The position numbers and the translations under genes are program-made. From NCBI GenBank assembly GCA_019637295.1, contig JAHBVX010000003.1, positions 124,001-188,000 on the forward strand: a DNA stretch of 64,000 nucleotides, in the 5' to 3' direction. The notes under the pieces were generated by a model. It was not told where the DNA came from, made no database searches, and saw only the letters and a list, made by a program, of their open reading frames with translations. This document shows positions 43,961-53,133 of this stretch, one piece after another (positions within the stretch are counted from its first letter, which is position 1; each line of letters starts with the position of its first letter). The DNA is from Polyangiaceae bacterium. Lineage in GTDB: Bacteria; Myxococcota_A; Polyangia; Polyangiales; Polyangiaceae.

Positions 43961-43982
43961 GCGCCACCCACCCGGGTGGCGC
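43961..43982. terminator. Hairpin terminator between rnpB and convergent zinc-ribbon gene
   Basis: Stem GCGCCACCC (43961-43969) pairs perfectly with GGGTGGCGC (43974-43982) over a 4-nt loop. It is followed by CTTTCATT, a weak T-rich tract. It sits 7 nt from the end of rnpB and could serve both directions. Confidence 0.7.
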
Positions 43983-43988
43983 GCGCTT

Positions 43989-45635
43989 TCATTGCGCCGC
44001 GAAGACGAACGGGACGTTCACCGTCGTGGGGCCGCCGGACGCGGGGAACTGCCAGCCGCGCACTCGACTCGAGATGCAGTTGGCCAAACCCGGGTAGCCC
44101 TTCGGATCGCCGCTGGTCGACACGCCGGTGACGCTCCCGCTCGCCGCCACGTTGATGGTCACGGTGACGCGCGCCGAGCTCGGGGCATCTTTGCTCCGGG
44201 CGTCGAGCTGCGGCTGCCAACAACTGCGCCGCACGCTGCCGGTGTACTTGCCCACAGTCTGCTGCACTTGCGTGGAGTCGAGCCCGCCGCTGTTCTGCCC
44301 GGAGGTCTGCTTGGTACCCGGTCCCGAGGTGGGCCCGCCGCCTTGCAGGCCCGAAAGCCCTGCCAGGCCCGTGAGCCCGCCCGACTTCTCGGGCTCCTTC
44401 GTGGCGGGTGTTGCCGAGCCGACCTTCCCGCTGCCGGACTTGACCGCCACCTTCGTGCCCGCGTCTGTGTCGACAGCCACCTCCTCGGGTGTGCTCGGAT
44501 CCGTCGCGCTCGGCGCTGCCGCCGGGTCAGTCTTGCTCGGTACCTCCACGTACTTGACGATCGGCTCAGCGGGCGTGCGATCGAACACGACGAAGCCGAT
44601 CCCCAAACCGAACACCAACGCCACCACCACCGCCACCCAAGCGATGAGCGGTGTCCCGGTGCGCTTCTTGGGGATGACACTCTCGTCGATCTCGACGAAG
44701 GGCTTCTCGGACACGACCGCAGACCCGGTGCTTGGCGGCGGCTGGCCGAAGCCCTCGAAGGGTCCGCCAAAGGGCGACGCCCCACCGAGCACGGCGTCGG
44801 GCGATGCAGCGCCTGGCGGAGAAAACGGCGACGCCACAGGAGCGGGCGTGGGCGACAGCGCCCAGGGATCTCCGAACGGCGCCTGGGAGGCGCGCGCGCT
44901 CGACAGACCTTCCTCCACGATCGCGACGAGCTCGGGAAACGTCCGCAGCGGCAGCCACTCCTCGAACCCGTCTCGCCACACCAACGAGTCCGGCCCTATC
45001 GCGGCCGAGCTGGCCTTGGTTCGGAGCTCGGCGAGGCGAATGGGACCCACGGGCACGCCATTGATCCCGACGTACCACTCGTCCGCCGGTGCCGACAGGC
45101 TGGAGAGCGGGGCCGACTCGGGCGCGGCGACCACGTGCGAGAAGGCGCTCGCGAGGCCACCCACCGGCGCCACGACCGTACGGTCCTCGGGATCGTCCGC
45201 ATACGGGGCGAACCCGGCCTTGGGCTCGGCGACCTGCGCCAACAGATCCATGGACGGCGAGCTGACAATCGTGGCTTGACTCCCAGTCGGTGCGCGAGGC
45301 GGCGCCACGTACGCGGGCTTGCCGTCGCGCCGGGGTGGCGGTGCGGGCCGCGGCGCGGGCGCGGCGCGGGCAACGGGAGCAGGAGCGGTCACCGGACGAC
45401 CCGGTCGGGGCGGCGGGCCTGGTCGCGCTGCAGCCGGACGCGGAGTGGCCCCCGGCTCTCGCCAGCTGTTGGGCGGCGGAGCGTCCGAGCCGCGCGACGC
45501 CGGGGCCTCGGGCCCCGTCTTGCCAAGGCTGATGAGGTGCCCGCACTTGCGGCACTTCATGCGCACCGAACGACCGACGACTTTCTCGTCGGAGATCTGG
45601 TACTTGGCCTTGCAGCTCGGACAGAGAAACTTCAT
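43989..45635 (-). CDS. AgmX/GltJ-like protein: zinc ribbon, GYF domain, TM, TonB-like C-terminus
   Basis: The protein is 548 aa from the ATG at 45635; upstream in-frame text is not zinc-ribbon-like. Cys5, Cys8, Cys28 and Cys31 make an MJ0042-type zinc ribbon. Residues ~190-245 are a GYF_2 domain (EWYVGINGVPVGPIRLAELRTKA, DGFEEWLPL). One transmembrane segment lies at ~330-352. After a Pro/Gly/Ser linker, the last ~90 residues resemble the AgmX/PglI TonB-type domain (CWQPQLDARS, VTINVAASGSVTGVSTSG, RGWQFPASGG). This order is that of Myxococcus GltJ/AgmX, which binds MglA in the gliding machinery (family knowledge). Whether this organism glides by the same system is unknown. Confidence 0.85.
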   Translation of the reverse strand: MKFLCPSCKAKYQISDEKVVGRSVRMKCRKCGHLISLGKTGPEAPASRGSDAPPPNSWREPGATPRPAAARPGPPPRPGRPVTAPAPVARAAPAPRPAPPPRRDGKPAYVAPPRAPTGSQATIVSSPSMDLLAQVAEPKAGFAPYADDPEDRTVVAPVGGLASAFSHVVAAPESAPLSSLSAPADEWYVGINGVPVGPIRLAELRTKASSAAIGPDSLVWRDGFEEWLPLRTFPELVAIVEEGLSSARASQAPFGDPWALSPTPAPVASPFSPPGAASPDAVLGGASPFGGPFEGFGQPPPSTGSAVVSEKPFVEIDESVIPKKRTGTPLIAWVAVVVALVFGLGIGFVVFDRTPAEPIVKYVEVPSKTDPAAAPSATDPSTPEEVAVDTDAGTKVAVKSGSGKVGSATPATKEPEKSGGLTGLAGLSGLQGGGPTSGPGTKQTSGQNSGGLDSTQVQQTVGKYTGSVRRSCWQPQLDARSKDAPSSARVTVTINVAASGSVTGVSTSGDPKGYPGLANCISSRVRGWQFPASGGPTTVNVPFVFAAQ

Positions 45636-45703
45636 CGCAGGGGCAGCAGCGCGGGTCGGAGCACAGGATAGCGCGATGGGGCGGCCAGCGCGAAACTCGA
45701 AAC

Positions 45704-47197
45704 TCAAAGAAGGTTCAAGATGTGCTGCCGGATGGACGCCTTGGTGGCCTCGTCGGGCGCGAGGGACAGGCCCCGCTCCCACATCTCGGCAGCCTTGTTC
45801 CGAAAACCGGCCTTTTGGTAGAGAATTGCGAGATTCTTGACGGCCGGGAAGTGTTTGGCGTTGATCTCGACGGCGGTCTCGAGCTCGCTGATGGCCTCGT
45901 AGACCTTGCCCTGCTTGCCGTAGAGCAGGCCGAGGTGGAAGTGCAGGCGGTAGGCCAGCGGGTCGATCTGAACGCCCCGCTTCAGGTGCTCGACGGCCTC
46001 GTCGAGGCGCCCGGCCTTGTACGCCCGGACCCCGGCATCCAGGGCTCGCTCAGCCTCGTCCGAGCCCCCTTCGCCGCGCGGCGGCTCCTCGGGCAGCGGC
46101 TGCTGGGACAGCGAACTCTCGACGGCGGCCATGACGTCGGCGATTCGGAACGGCTTCTCGATGTAGTGATCGACGCCGCAGCTCTGCTTGAGATCCTCCG
46201 CGTAGCGCCATCCTCGATACACGGCGCTGACCATGATGATCGGGATCTGACCGTAGCGGGCGCTGCCCTTGATCCGACGAGCGATCTCGAAGCCGTGCAC
46301 TTCGGGCAACATCGCGTCCAGGATGATCAGGTCCGGGCGATGTTCCTTGACGAGGCGCAGCGCCAGCAGTCCACGCTCTGCCTCGAGCACCCGGTAGCCG
46401 CGGGTGGTCAGCAGCCGCTTGAGCATCTTGCGGATGTCTGCCTCGTCGTCCACGACGAGCACGGTCTTGACCACGGCCGGGCTCGTCGGCGCGCCATCCC
46501 ACGCGGGGGGCATCTCGGCAACTACGCTCAGGTCCCGCGACACGTCCCCGAAGTCAGCGTCTTCTACGTCTTCGGAGCGACTGATGCGACCGACGGCGTC
46601 GTCCACCACGACGCCGGGGGCGGCGAGCGGCTGCACCTCGGCAGGCGGTGGGGGAGCTGAGCCCGGCAGCGGCCCGGGAGCCACGCTGATGCGCCCCTCG
46701 GAGTCGACACCGAGGCGCTCGAGCACTTCGGCGGGGCAGCGCGGGCCAACGTAGTAGGCTTCTCCCTGGGCCTTTCGCGTATAGGCGAGCTGGATCACCT
46801 TCGCCATGGCGCCCTCGAGCGCCACATAGGGGTAGACCTTCTTGCCGGTGACGAACTCGAGCTCGTCGAGCACCTTCTTCTCCCGTGGGTTCGCCATCGC
46901 CACGAACAGCCGGTCTTCCCGAGCGAGCACCGGCAAGATCAGATGCTTCTCGGCGATCTCGCGGGGCAGGAGGTCCAGATCTTCGAGCCGGAGACACAGC
47001 TGCGACAGATCGATCCCGGGAATGCCGTGCTGCTCGGAGAGCGCCTTGAGGGCGTCGGTGTCGGTGATGGTTCCCTGCTCCGCGAGCCGCGACGCCAGTC
47101 GCCCACCACCCTGATTCAGCGCGGTTTCCAGCTGCTCCGCGGTGACCGCACGCTGCGCGAGCAGGATGCGCCCGATCTGCTTTCTGCTCTGGGTCAT
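45704..47197 (-). CDS. GspE-N/MshEN-like + receiver + TPR protein
   Basis: The protein is 497 aa. Residues 1-140 match the type II secretion GspE N-terminal / MshEN fold (QIGRILLAQRAVTAEQLETAL, LPREIAEKHLILPV), which in some proteins binds cyclic di-GMP. Residues ~245-365 are a receiver with Asp in LIILDAMLPE and Lys in YIEKPF. Residues ~385-497 hold about three TPR units (AVEHLKRGVQIDPLAYRLHFHLGLLYGKQGKVYEAI). No ATPase domain of GspE is present. It lies 68 nt upstream of the AgmX/GltJ-like gene, so it may regulate surface motility or pili by phosphorylation and c-di-GMP (inference). Confidence 0.82.
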   Translation of the reverse strand: MTQSRKQIGRILLAQRAVTAEQLETALNQGGGRLASRLAEQGTITDTDALKALSEQHGIPGIDLSQLCLRLEDLDLLPREIAEKHLILPVLAREDRLFVAMANPREKKVLDELEFVTGKKVYPYVALEGAMAKVIQLAYTRKAQGEAYYVGPRCPAEVLERLGVDSEGRISVAPGPLPGSAPPPPAEVQPLAAPGVVVDDAVGRISRSEDVEDADFGDVSRDLSVVAEMPPAWDGAPTSPAVVKTVLVVDDEADIRKMLKRLLTTRGYRVLEAERGLLALRLVKEHRPDLIILDAMLPEVHGFEIARRIKGSARYGQIPIIMVSAVYRGWRYAEDLKQSCGVDHYIEKPFRIADVMAAVESSLSQQPLPEEPPRGEGGSDEAERALDAGVRAYKAGRLDEAVEHLKRGVQIDPLAYRLHFHLGLLYGKQGKVYEAISELETAVEINAKHFPAVKNLAILYQKAGFRNKAAEMWERGLSLAPDEATKASIRQHILNLL

Positions 47198-47390
47198 GCC
47201 GCAGGTCGCATTCTACGCCACAGACGCCGGCTAAGGGCCTGAAAATGCGCCCCTTGTCCCGACTGCCACGGGGCTCCCCACCCCCCGCAGCCGGCGCACG
47301 GTCTCCATGGCCGAGACAGTCGCCGAATGGCTGACAGTGATGTAGGTTTTGCACAGCGCGGCGCTCAGACGTGCCGGGGCGACACACACC

Positions 47391-48821
47391 ATGCGATCCA
47401 CGCAAGGCTCCCACGGGGACCACAAGGAGGCGGCCGACGCTTCCCGAAGCGACGCCGCGGCATCCGGGGCGCCCGGACGCATCCTCGTGGTCGACGACCA
47501 ACGCAACATGCGCACCACACTGGCCATGATGCTGCGGGGTGGCGGCTTCGACGTCGACGAGGCCGCGGATGGCGGCGAGGGGCGCGAGCTCGGCAGCACG
47601 GGCGCACACGACGTGGTGATCACGGATCTGCGCATGGGCCAGTACGACGGTCTCGAGGTCCTTCGCGCGGTCAAGGAAGCCCAGCCGATGACCGAGGTCA
47701 TCGTGATGACTGCATACGGAACGATCGAGAGCGCCGTCGAGGCGATGCGTCTGGGCGCGTTCGACTACATCCAGAAGCCCTTCACGGAGCAAGAGCTGAT
47801 CGTCAAGGTCACCAAGGCCCTGGACAGCCGTCGACTGCACGGACAGATGCGCCTCTTGGCGCAAGAGTTCAAGGAGCGCTACCACTTCGAGAACATCATC
47901 GGTCGGTCTCAGACGATTCGTGACGTCCTCACGCGAGTGAGCAAGATCGCTCCAACCGACGCCATCGTGCTCATCACCGGAGAGAGCGGTACCGGCAAGG
48001 AGCTCATCGCGCGGGCCGTCCACGCCAATAGCAGGCGCGCGGACCGGCCGTTCGTCACCGTCAACTGCGCCGCCATCACGGAGACACTGCTGGAGAGCGA
48101 ACTATTCGGGCACGCTCGCGGGGCGTTCACCGGGGCCATATCCGCCCGTCGCGGGCTGTTCGAAGAGGCGGACGGCGGCACCTTCTTCTTCGACGAAATC
48201 GCGGAAACGACCCTGGCCTTTCAAGCCAAGCTGCTGCGCTCGATCCAAGAAGGCGAAGTACGACGGGTAGGCGAGAACAAGCCCGTCAAGATCGACATCC
48301 GCGTGATAGCCGCGACCAACGTTGACCTCTCGCAAGCGGTGGAAGAGCGTCGCTTCAGGCAGGACCTCTACTACCGGTTGAACGTGGCACGCTTCCACCT
48401 GCCGCCGCTACGCGATCGCCGCGAGGACATCCCGTTGCTCGTGGAGTTCTTCCTCGAGAAGTACAATCGCAAGATGAAGACACGAGTGCGACTGGGAGAG
48501 GGCGTGATCGATCAGCTCATTGGCTACGACTTCCCCGGGAACATCCGCGAGCTCGAGAACATGGTCGAGCAAGCGGTCGCGCTCGCCGCGGGCGGGGTGA
48601 TCACCACCGACGACATCTTGCCTCAGGCTCCCCGCAAGCACAAGAACTCCAGTGGCCGGACGCTGGCGGACATCGTCGACAGCGCGGAACGACAGGCCGT
48701 GCTCGAGGCGCTGCGCGCCCAAGACGGCAGCCGGGAGCGCGCGGCGGAGGCGCTCGACATCAGCCCAACCACCCTGTGGCGCAAGATGACCCGACTCGGC
48801 ATCACCTACGAGGAGCGCTGA
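47391..48821 (+). CDS. NtrC-family sigma-54 response regulator
   Basis: The protein is 476 aa from the ATG at 47391; an alternative TTG at 47349 adds residues without family likeness. The receiver has phospho-Asp in VVITDLRMG and Lys in IQKPF. The AAA+ domain carries Walker A GESGTGKE, the sigma-54 contact GAFTGA (RGAFTGAIS), FDEIAE as Walker B, and LYYRLNV. A Fis-type helix-turn-helix closes the protein (ERAAEALDISPTTLWRKMTRLGI). All residues for sigma-54 activation are present. The cognate kinase is not adjacent. It is divergent from the MshEN-receiver-TPR gene and followed 33 nt later by the metallopeptidase gene. Confidence 0.95.
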   Translation: MRSTQGSHGDHKEAADASRSDAAASGAPGRILVVDDQRNMRTTLAMMLRGGGFDVDEAADGGEGRELGSTGAHDVVITDLRMGQYDGLEVLRAVKEAQPMTEVIVMTAYGTIESAVEAMRLGAFDYIQKPFTEQELIVKVTKALDSRRLHGQMRLLAQEFKERYHFENIIGRSQTIRDVLTRVSKIAPTDAIVLITGESGTGKELIARAVHANSRRADRPFVTVNCAAITETLLESELFGHARGAFTGAISARRGLFEEADGGTFFFDEIAETTLAFQAKLLRSIQEGEVRRVGENKPVKIDIRVIAATNVDLSQAVEERRFRQDLYYRLNVARFHLPPLRDRREDIPLLVEFFLEKYNRKMKTRVRLGEGVIDQLIGYDFPGNIRELENMVEQAVALAAGGVITTDDILPQAPRKHKNSSGRTLADIVDSAERQAVLEALRAQDGSRERAAEALDISPTTLWRKMTRLGITYEER

Positions 48822-48854
48822 GCCGCTCGCCGCGCACCTCCCCCCAGTCCACGC

Positions 48855-49913
48855 ATGCCTCGCCGACCCCCGACCGCAGCCGCGACGTCAGCACGAACGA
48901 AGGAGCCGCCCTGGGCTCGGCTCAGCGACGACGAGCTGCTCGGGATCCGCTTCTGTGACTTGGGACTGGAGATCCGGGGCACCGTGCTGGAAGAGCGCAT
49001 CGCGCGGCTGTACGACGACCTGGAGGCCCGAGACATCCGCTTTCGGCCGCACTGCTGGCTGTCGACCGACTGGTTCTCTCCCGACGGGGTGCCGGGCATC
49101 GCCATCCCGTTCTACTTGGCCCACCCGCGGCTCGCCCGACTCGAGGAGAGTCAGGTTCTCGACGTGGAGGGCGGCACACCCCGTTGGTGCATGCAGCTGC
49201 TCCGACACGAAGCCGGTCACGCGCTGGACTCGGCCTACCGGCTGCACCGCAGGAAGGCTTGGCGCGAAGTGTTCGGGCCCTATTCCGCGCCCTACTCGAA
49301 GTTCTATCAACCCAAGCCTTACAGCAGGAGCTACGTGCTGCACCTCGACATGTGGTACGCCCAGAGCCACCCGGCAGAAGATTGGGCGGAGACCTTCGCG
49401 GTGTGGCTGGACCCCGCCAGCCGCTGGCGCAAGCGTTACCACGGCTGGCGCGCGAAGAAGAAGCTGGAGTACGTCGACGAGCTGTTGCGCTCCATCGCCG
49501 GCCAACCCGCGCCCGTACGGAGTCGCGAACGGGTCGAACCACTCAGTCGCCTCAAGACCACGCTGCGCGAGCACTACACGGCGAAGAAGGCGCGCTGGGG
49601 GCTGGACTTCCCGAGCTTTCACGAGCGCGACCTGTCGCGCTTGTTTCCGCCCCTGCCCGAGGGCACCAAGGGTCGCCCCGCCACGGCGTTCCTGCGCAAG
49701 AACCGCGCAGAGCTGCGGCGCCAGGTCGCGCGTTGGACGGGCGAGTACCAGTACACCATCGATCAGGTGCTCGCCGAGATGATCGCCCGCGCAGAGGAGC
49801 TGGACCTGCGGCACGCGCGCGAGGACGCCGAAGCGCGGCAAGACGCGATGATCATGCTCACGGTGCAGACCATGAACTACCTGCACGGCGGGCATCACCG
49901 GTTGGCCCGATGA
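48855..49913 (+). CDS. Putative zinc metallopeptidase (HEAGH)
   Basis: The protein is 352 aa. The zinc site is HEAGH (His118, Glu119, His122) with a likely third ligand in HPAEDWAETFAVW (Glu175 or Glu179). RCxxCW-like order is absent, but the DLGLEIRGTVLEERIARLYDDL N-terminus and the spacing match the Peptidase_Mx (putative zinc-binding metallopeptidase) family of proteobacteria. No signal peptide, so it is cytoplasmic. It overlaps the ATP-grasp gene as ATGA. The pair suggests a peptide built by the ligase and trimmed or matured by the peptidase, or the reverse (inference). Confidence 0.82.
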   Translation: MPRRPPTAAATSARTKEPPWARLSDDELLGIRFCDLGLEIRGTVLEERIARLYDDLEARDIRFRPHCWLSTDWFSPDGVPGIAIPFYLAHPRLARLEESQVLDVEGGTPRWCMQLLRHEAGHALDSAYRLHRRKAWREVFGPYSAPYSKFYQPKPYSRSYVLHLDMWYAQSHPAEDWAETFAVWLDPASRWRKRYHGWRAKKKLEYVDELLRSIAGQPAPVRSRERVEPLSRLKTTLREHYTAKKARWGLDFPSFHERDLSRLFPPLPEGTKGRPATAFLRKNRAELRRQVARWTGEYQYTIDQVLAEMIARAEELDLRHAREDAEARQDAMIMLTVQTMNYLHGGHHRLAR

Positions 49914-50947
49914 GGAAGTATCGAGTCATCGTCCTGATGCACGAAGATCTCGTGCCGCCCGAGTCCACCGACGGCTACTCGGACAAGGAGATCGCCGAGT
50001 GGGCGACCGAGTACGACGTCGTCGCCGGACTGCAGAAGCTCGGCCACGAGGTGTACATGATCGGCGTCGGCAGCGATCTGGGCGCCATTCGCGCTGCCTT
50101 CGCCGAGACGCGCGCGCACGTCGCGTTCAATCTCTTGGTCCACTTCCATGGTGTCGCCGTGTACGACCAGCATGTGGTCAGCTACATCGAGTTGCTGAGG
50201 AAGGCCTACACGGGCTGCAACCCGCGAGGCTTGCTGCTGGCCAGGGACAAGGCGCTGAGCAAGCGCCTGCTGGCGGCCCACCGCATTCGCGTGCCCAAGT
50301 TCCAGGTCTTCCCCCGGGGTCGCCGCGCCCGGCGGGCGAAACACCTGGATTTCCCGCTCGTCGTCAAGAGCGTCAACGAGGAGGCCAGTCTCGGCATCTC
50401 CCAGTCGTCCGTCGTCACGAACGACCAGAAGCTCGTCGAGCGCGTCGCGTTCATGCACGAGACCTTCGGCGTGGACGTCATCGTCGAAGAGTTCATCGAA
50501 GGCCGCGAGCTGTACCTGGGAGTGATGGGCAACCAGAGACTGCAGACGCTGCCCGTGTGGGAGTTGCCCTTCGACGAGCTTCCCGAGGGCGTCCCACACA
50601 TCGCGACCGCCAAGCTCAAGTGGGACCTAGACTACCAGCAGAAGTACCACATCCGCACCCAGCGAGCGCGCGACCTCTCGCCCGAGCAGGAGGCCGAGAT
50701 CGCTCACCTGGGCAAGCGCATCTATCGCGCGCTGTCGCTGTCCGGGTACGCGCGCATCGACCTGCGGCTAGCCAACGACGGCAGAGTCTACGTGCTCGAA
50801 GCGAACCCGAACCCCGACTTGAAGTATGGCGAGGACTTCGCGGAGAGCGCGCACGCCGCGGGCATCGCCTACCCGGAGCTGTTGCAGCGCCTGCTGACCC
50901 TGGGCCTGTCGTATCAGGCCGAGTGGAAGAGGAACGACGGCGACTGA
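49910..50947 (+). CDS. ATP-grasp ligase (D-Ala-D-Ala ligase-like)
   Basis: The protein is 345 aa, starting by ATGA overlap with the metallopeptidase gene. It contains an ATP-grasp fold: LLLARDKALSKRLLAAHRIRVPKFQVFP, then FPLVVKSVNEEASLGIS, DVIVEEFIEGRELYLGVMGN and late YARIDLRLANDGRVYVLEANPNPDL, the metal/ATP-binding block of Ddl/RimK-type ligases. Such enzymes make amide bonds from carboxylate and amine substrates via acyl-phosphate. Its substrate is unknown; the absence of cell-wall genes argues against peptidoglycan D-Ala-D-Ala synthesis. queA begins 22 nt downstream. Confidence 0.85.
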   Translation: MRKYRVIVLMHEDLVPPESTDGYSDKEIAEWATEYDVVAGLQKLGHEVYMIGVGSDLGAIRAAFAETRAHVAFNLLVHFHGVAVYDQHVVSYIELLRKAYTGCNPRGLLLARDKALSKRLLAAHRIRVPKFQVFPRGRRARRAKHLDFPLVVKSVNEEASLGISQSSVVTNDQKLVERVAFMHETFGVDVIVEEFIEGRELYLGVMGNQRLQTLPVWELPFDELPEGVPHIATAKLKWDLDYQQKYHIRTQRARDLSPEQEAEIAHLGKRIYRALSLSGYARIDLRLANDGRVYVLEANPNPDLKYGEDFAESAHAAGIAYPELLQRLLTLGLSYQAEWKRNDGD

Positions 50948-50969
50948 GCCTCAGGAGCGCTCCATCGCG

Positions 50970-52016
50970 ATGCGAACCGAGCTACTCGACTACGAGCTCC
51001 CGACCGAACTCGTCGCGGAGCGCCCCCCACCCCGCCGCGACGACGGGCGCTTGCTGGTGCTGGCTGCAGGCAGCTGCGAGCACAGGAGGGTGCGCGAGCT
51101 GGTCGAGCTCGTCCCAGAGGGCGCGCTGCTCGTGCTCAATGACACGCGGGTTCTGCCCGCACGCCTGCGCGGCGCCCGATCCTCCGGCGGCAAGGCAGAG
51201 TTCTTGCTCTTGCGTCGCCTGCAGGACGGCGAGCACGACCAGCTCTGGACCGCCTTGGCCAGACCCGCCAAGAAGCTCGGACCCGGCGAGCGCGTGACCG
51301 TCGGCGCGCTGCGAGCTACCGTCCTCGCACGCGGCGACGGCGGTGAGGTCAGCCTACGGCTCCAGTCACCCCTCGGCGTCAGCGAGGAGCTCGGCCGGGT
51401 CGGCCGCGTGCCGTTGCCGCCCTACATCGCGCGCGAGGATGACGCCGACGATCGTGAGCGCTACCAGACGATCTACGCTCGAAACGAGGGCTCGGCGGCC
51501 GCGCCCACCGCCGGCCTGCACTTGAGCGAGGAGCTACTGGCGGCCTTCGCGGCCCGTGGCGTGGAGCGAGCCCAGGTCACGTTGCACGTCGGGCTCGGCA
51601 CCTTTCGACCAGTGACCAGCGACGACCTCGACGACCACGAGATGCACGGCGAGTGGTTTCAGCTCGACGACTCGGTCGCACGCGCCATCGAGAGCGCGCG
51701 CGCTCGCGAGTGCCCCGTCGTGGCGGTGGGGACCACGGTGGTGCGAGCTCTGGAGAGCGCGCGAGACGCCGACCGACCCGGCCACGTTCGCGCCTGCTCT
51801 GGCGAGACCCGTCTGCTCATCCAGCCGGGTTTCTCCTTCTCTGTCACGGACAGTCTGCTGACCAACTTCCATCAACCGAGGAGCACGCTGCTGGCGCTGG
51901 TGAGCGCGTTCGCCGGGCTCGAGCGTGTACGCGAGGCCTACCGCACCGCGCTCGAGGAGCGCTATCGCTTCCTGTCCTACGGGGACGCGATGTGGATCCC
52001 GAGGCGCGCATCATGA
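50970..52016 (+). CDS. queA: S-adenosylmethionine:tRNA ribosyltransferase-isomerase
   Basis: The protein is 348 aa with CAGGAG about 13 nt before the ATG. Family blocks include LLDYELPTELVAERP, LLVLNDTRVLPARLRG, EGSAAAPTAGLHL, TLHVGLGTFRPV, TVVRALES and TNFHQPRSTLLALVSAFAG. QueA adds the epoxycyclopentane moiety from SAM to preQ1 in tRNA wobble position 34, the penultimate step to queuosine. The stop overlaps the tgt start as ATGA. No preQ1 riboswitch is visible in the short leader. Confidence 0.97.
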   Translation: MRTELLDYELPTELVAERPPPRRDDGRLLVLAAGSCEHRRVRELVELVPEGALLVLNDTRVLPARLRGARSSGGKAEFLLLRRLQDGEHDQLWTALARPAKKLGPGERVTVGALRATVLARGDGGEVSLRLQSPLGVSEELGRVGRVPLPPYIAREDDADDRERYQTIYARNEGSAAAPTAGLHLSEELLAAFAARGVERAQVTLHVGLGTFRPVTSDDLDDHEMHGEWFQLDDSVARAIESARARECPVVAVGTTVVRALESARDADRPGHVRACSGETRLLIQPGFSFSVTDSLLTNFHQPRSTLLALVSAFAGLERVREAYRTALEERYRFLSYGDAMWIPRRAS

Positions 52017-53116
52017 TTCGCTTCGATTTGCTGGCCAGCGCGCACCATGCCCGCGCCGGCGAACTGCACACCGCGCATGGCGTGGTGCCCACCCCCGCGT
52101 TCATGCCGGTCGGAACCCAGGCTTCGGTCAAGGCCATCGCACCCGAAGAGCTGGCGCGCAGCGGCACCTCCATGGTGATCATGAACACGTACCACCTGTG
52201 GCTCCGCCCGGGTCCGGAGGTCGTCGCCGAGCACGGCGGCCTGCACCAGTTCTCGCGCTACCCGGGCGCCATCGCCACGGACTCGGGCGGGTTTCAGGCG
52301 TTCTCGCTGGCGGAGCGAGTCAAGCTCCAGGAAGAGGGCTTCACGTTCGCCTCCCACCTCGATGGCACGCGCCTCATGCTGTCACCGGAGGAGAGCATGC
52401 GCATCCAGGGCCTGCTTGGCTCCGACATTGCGCTGCAGCTCGACGTCTGTCCTCCGGGCGACGCCTCCAGCGAGGAGGTCCGGAGCGCGGTGGCGCGCAC
52501 CACCCGCTGGGCCGCGCGCTGCCTCGCCAGCAAGGCGCCTTCCCAGGCGCTGTTCTGCATCGTTCAGGGCGGCGGCGACGTCGAGCTGCGGCGGTACCAC
52601 GCGAGAGAATTGTCGGCGCTACCCTTCGACGGCATCGCCCTCGGCGGTTTCAGTGTGGGGGAGCCGAACGAGACGATGCATCGCACCCTGGCGGAGGTGG
52701 CCCCGGAGCTGGATCCCGGCAGGCCGCACTACTTGATGGGTGTGGGTACCCCGCTGGATCTCGTGCGCGCGATCGGCGTCGGGATCGACGTCTTCGACTG
52801 CGTGATGCCGACGCGCAACGCGCGCAATGGCCAAGCCTTCACTTCCGCGGGCAAGGTGGTGATCAAGCACGCCCGTTATCGTCACGACCTCGGGCCGCTC
52901 GACGAGAACTGCGAGTGCCCGACCTGCCGCGCCGGCTACTCGCGCTCCTACCTGCGTCACCTGTTCATGACCCGGGAGCTGCTGGTGTTCCGGCTGCTCA
53001 GTCTGCACAACATCTGGTTTTATCAGCGCTTGGTGGCGGAGGCCCGCCGCGCCATCCTGGACGGGCGCTTCGCCGAGTGGGCCGCCGACGCGACGCGCGG
53101 GCTGGCGCGCGCCTGA
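52013..53116 (+). CDS. tgt: tRNA-guanine transglycosylase
   Basis: The protein is 367 aa, translationally coupled to queA. Catalytic Asp residues are in ATDSGGFQAF and FDCVMPTRNARNG. The zinc site is CECPTC followed by His in YLRHLF. YLMGVGTPLDLV and QALFCIVQGG are further family blocks. The enzyme exchanges guanine-34 in GU(N) tRNAs for preQ1; with QueA it forms the core of queuosine synthesis. preQ1 synthesis genes are not in the window. Confidence 0.97.
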   Translation: MIRFDLLASAHHARAGELHTAHGVVPTPAFMPVGTQASVKAIAPEELARSGTSMVIMNTYHLWLRPGPEVVAEHGGLHQFSRYPGAIATDSGGFQAFSLAERVKLQEEGFTFASHLDGTRLMLSPEESMRIQGLLGSDIALQLDVCPPGDASSEEVRSAVARTTRWAARCLASKAPSQALFCIVQGGGDVELRRYHARELSALPFDGIALGGFSVGEPNETMHRTLAEVAPELDPGRPHYLMGVGTPLDLVRAIGVGIDVFDCVMPTRNARNGQAFTSAGKVVIKHARYRHDLGPLDENCECPTCRAGYSRSYLRHLFMTRELLVFRLLSLHNIWFYQRLVAEARRAILDGRFAEWAADATRGLARA

Positions 53117-53133
53117 CGGCTGGGCTGGCGGCT

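Noticed and set aside
43377-43967. Minus-strand open frame over 43377-43967
   Set aside because: It runs through rnpB; the RNA blocks explain the conserved sequence.
50948-50969. preQ1 riboswitch before queA
   Set aside because: The 22-nt gap is too short and has no matching structure; only a GGAG-like ribosome site is present.
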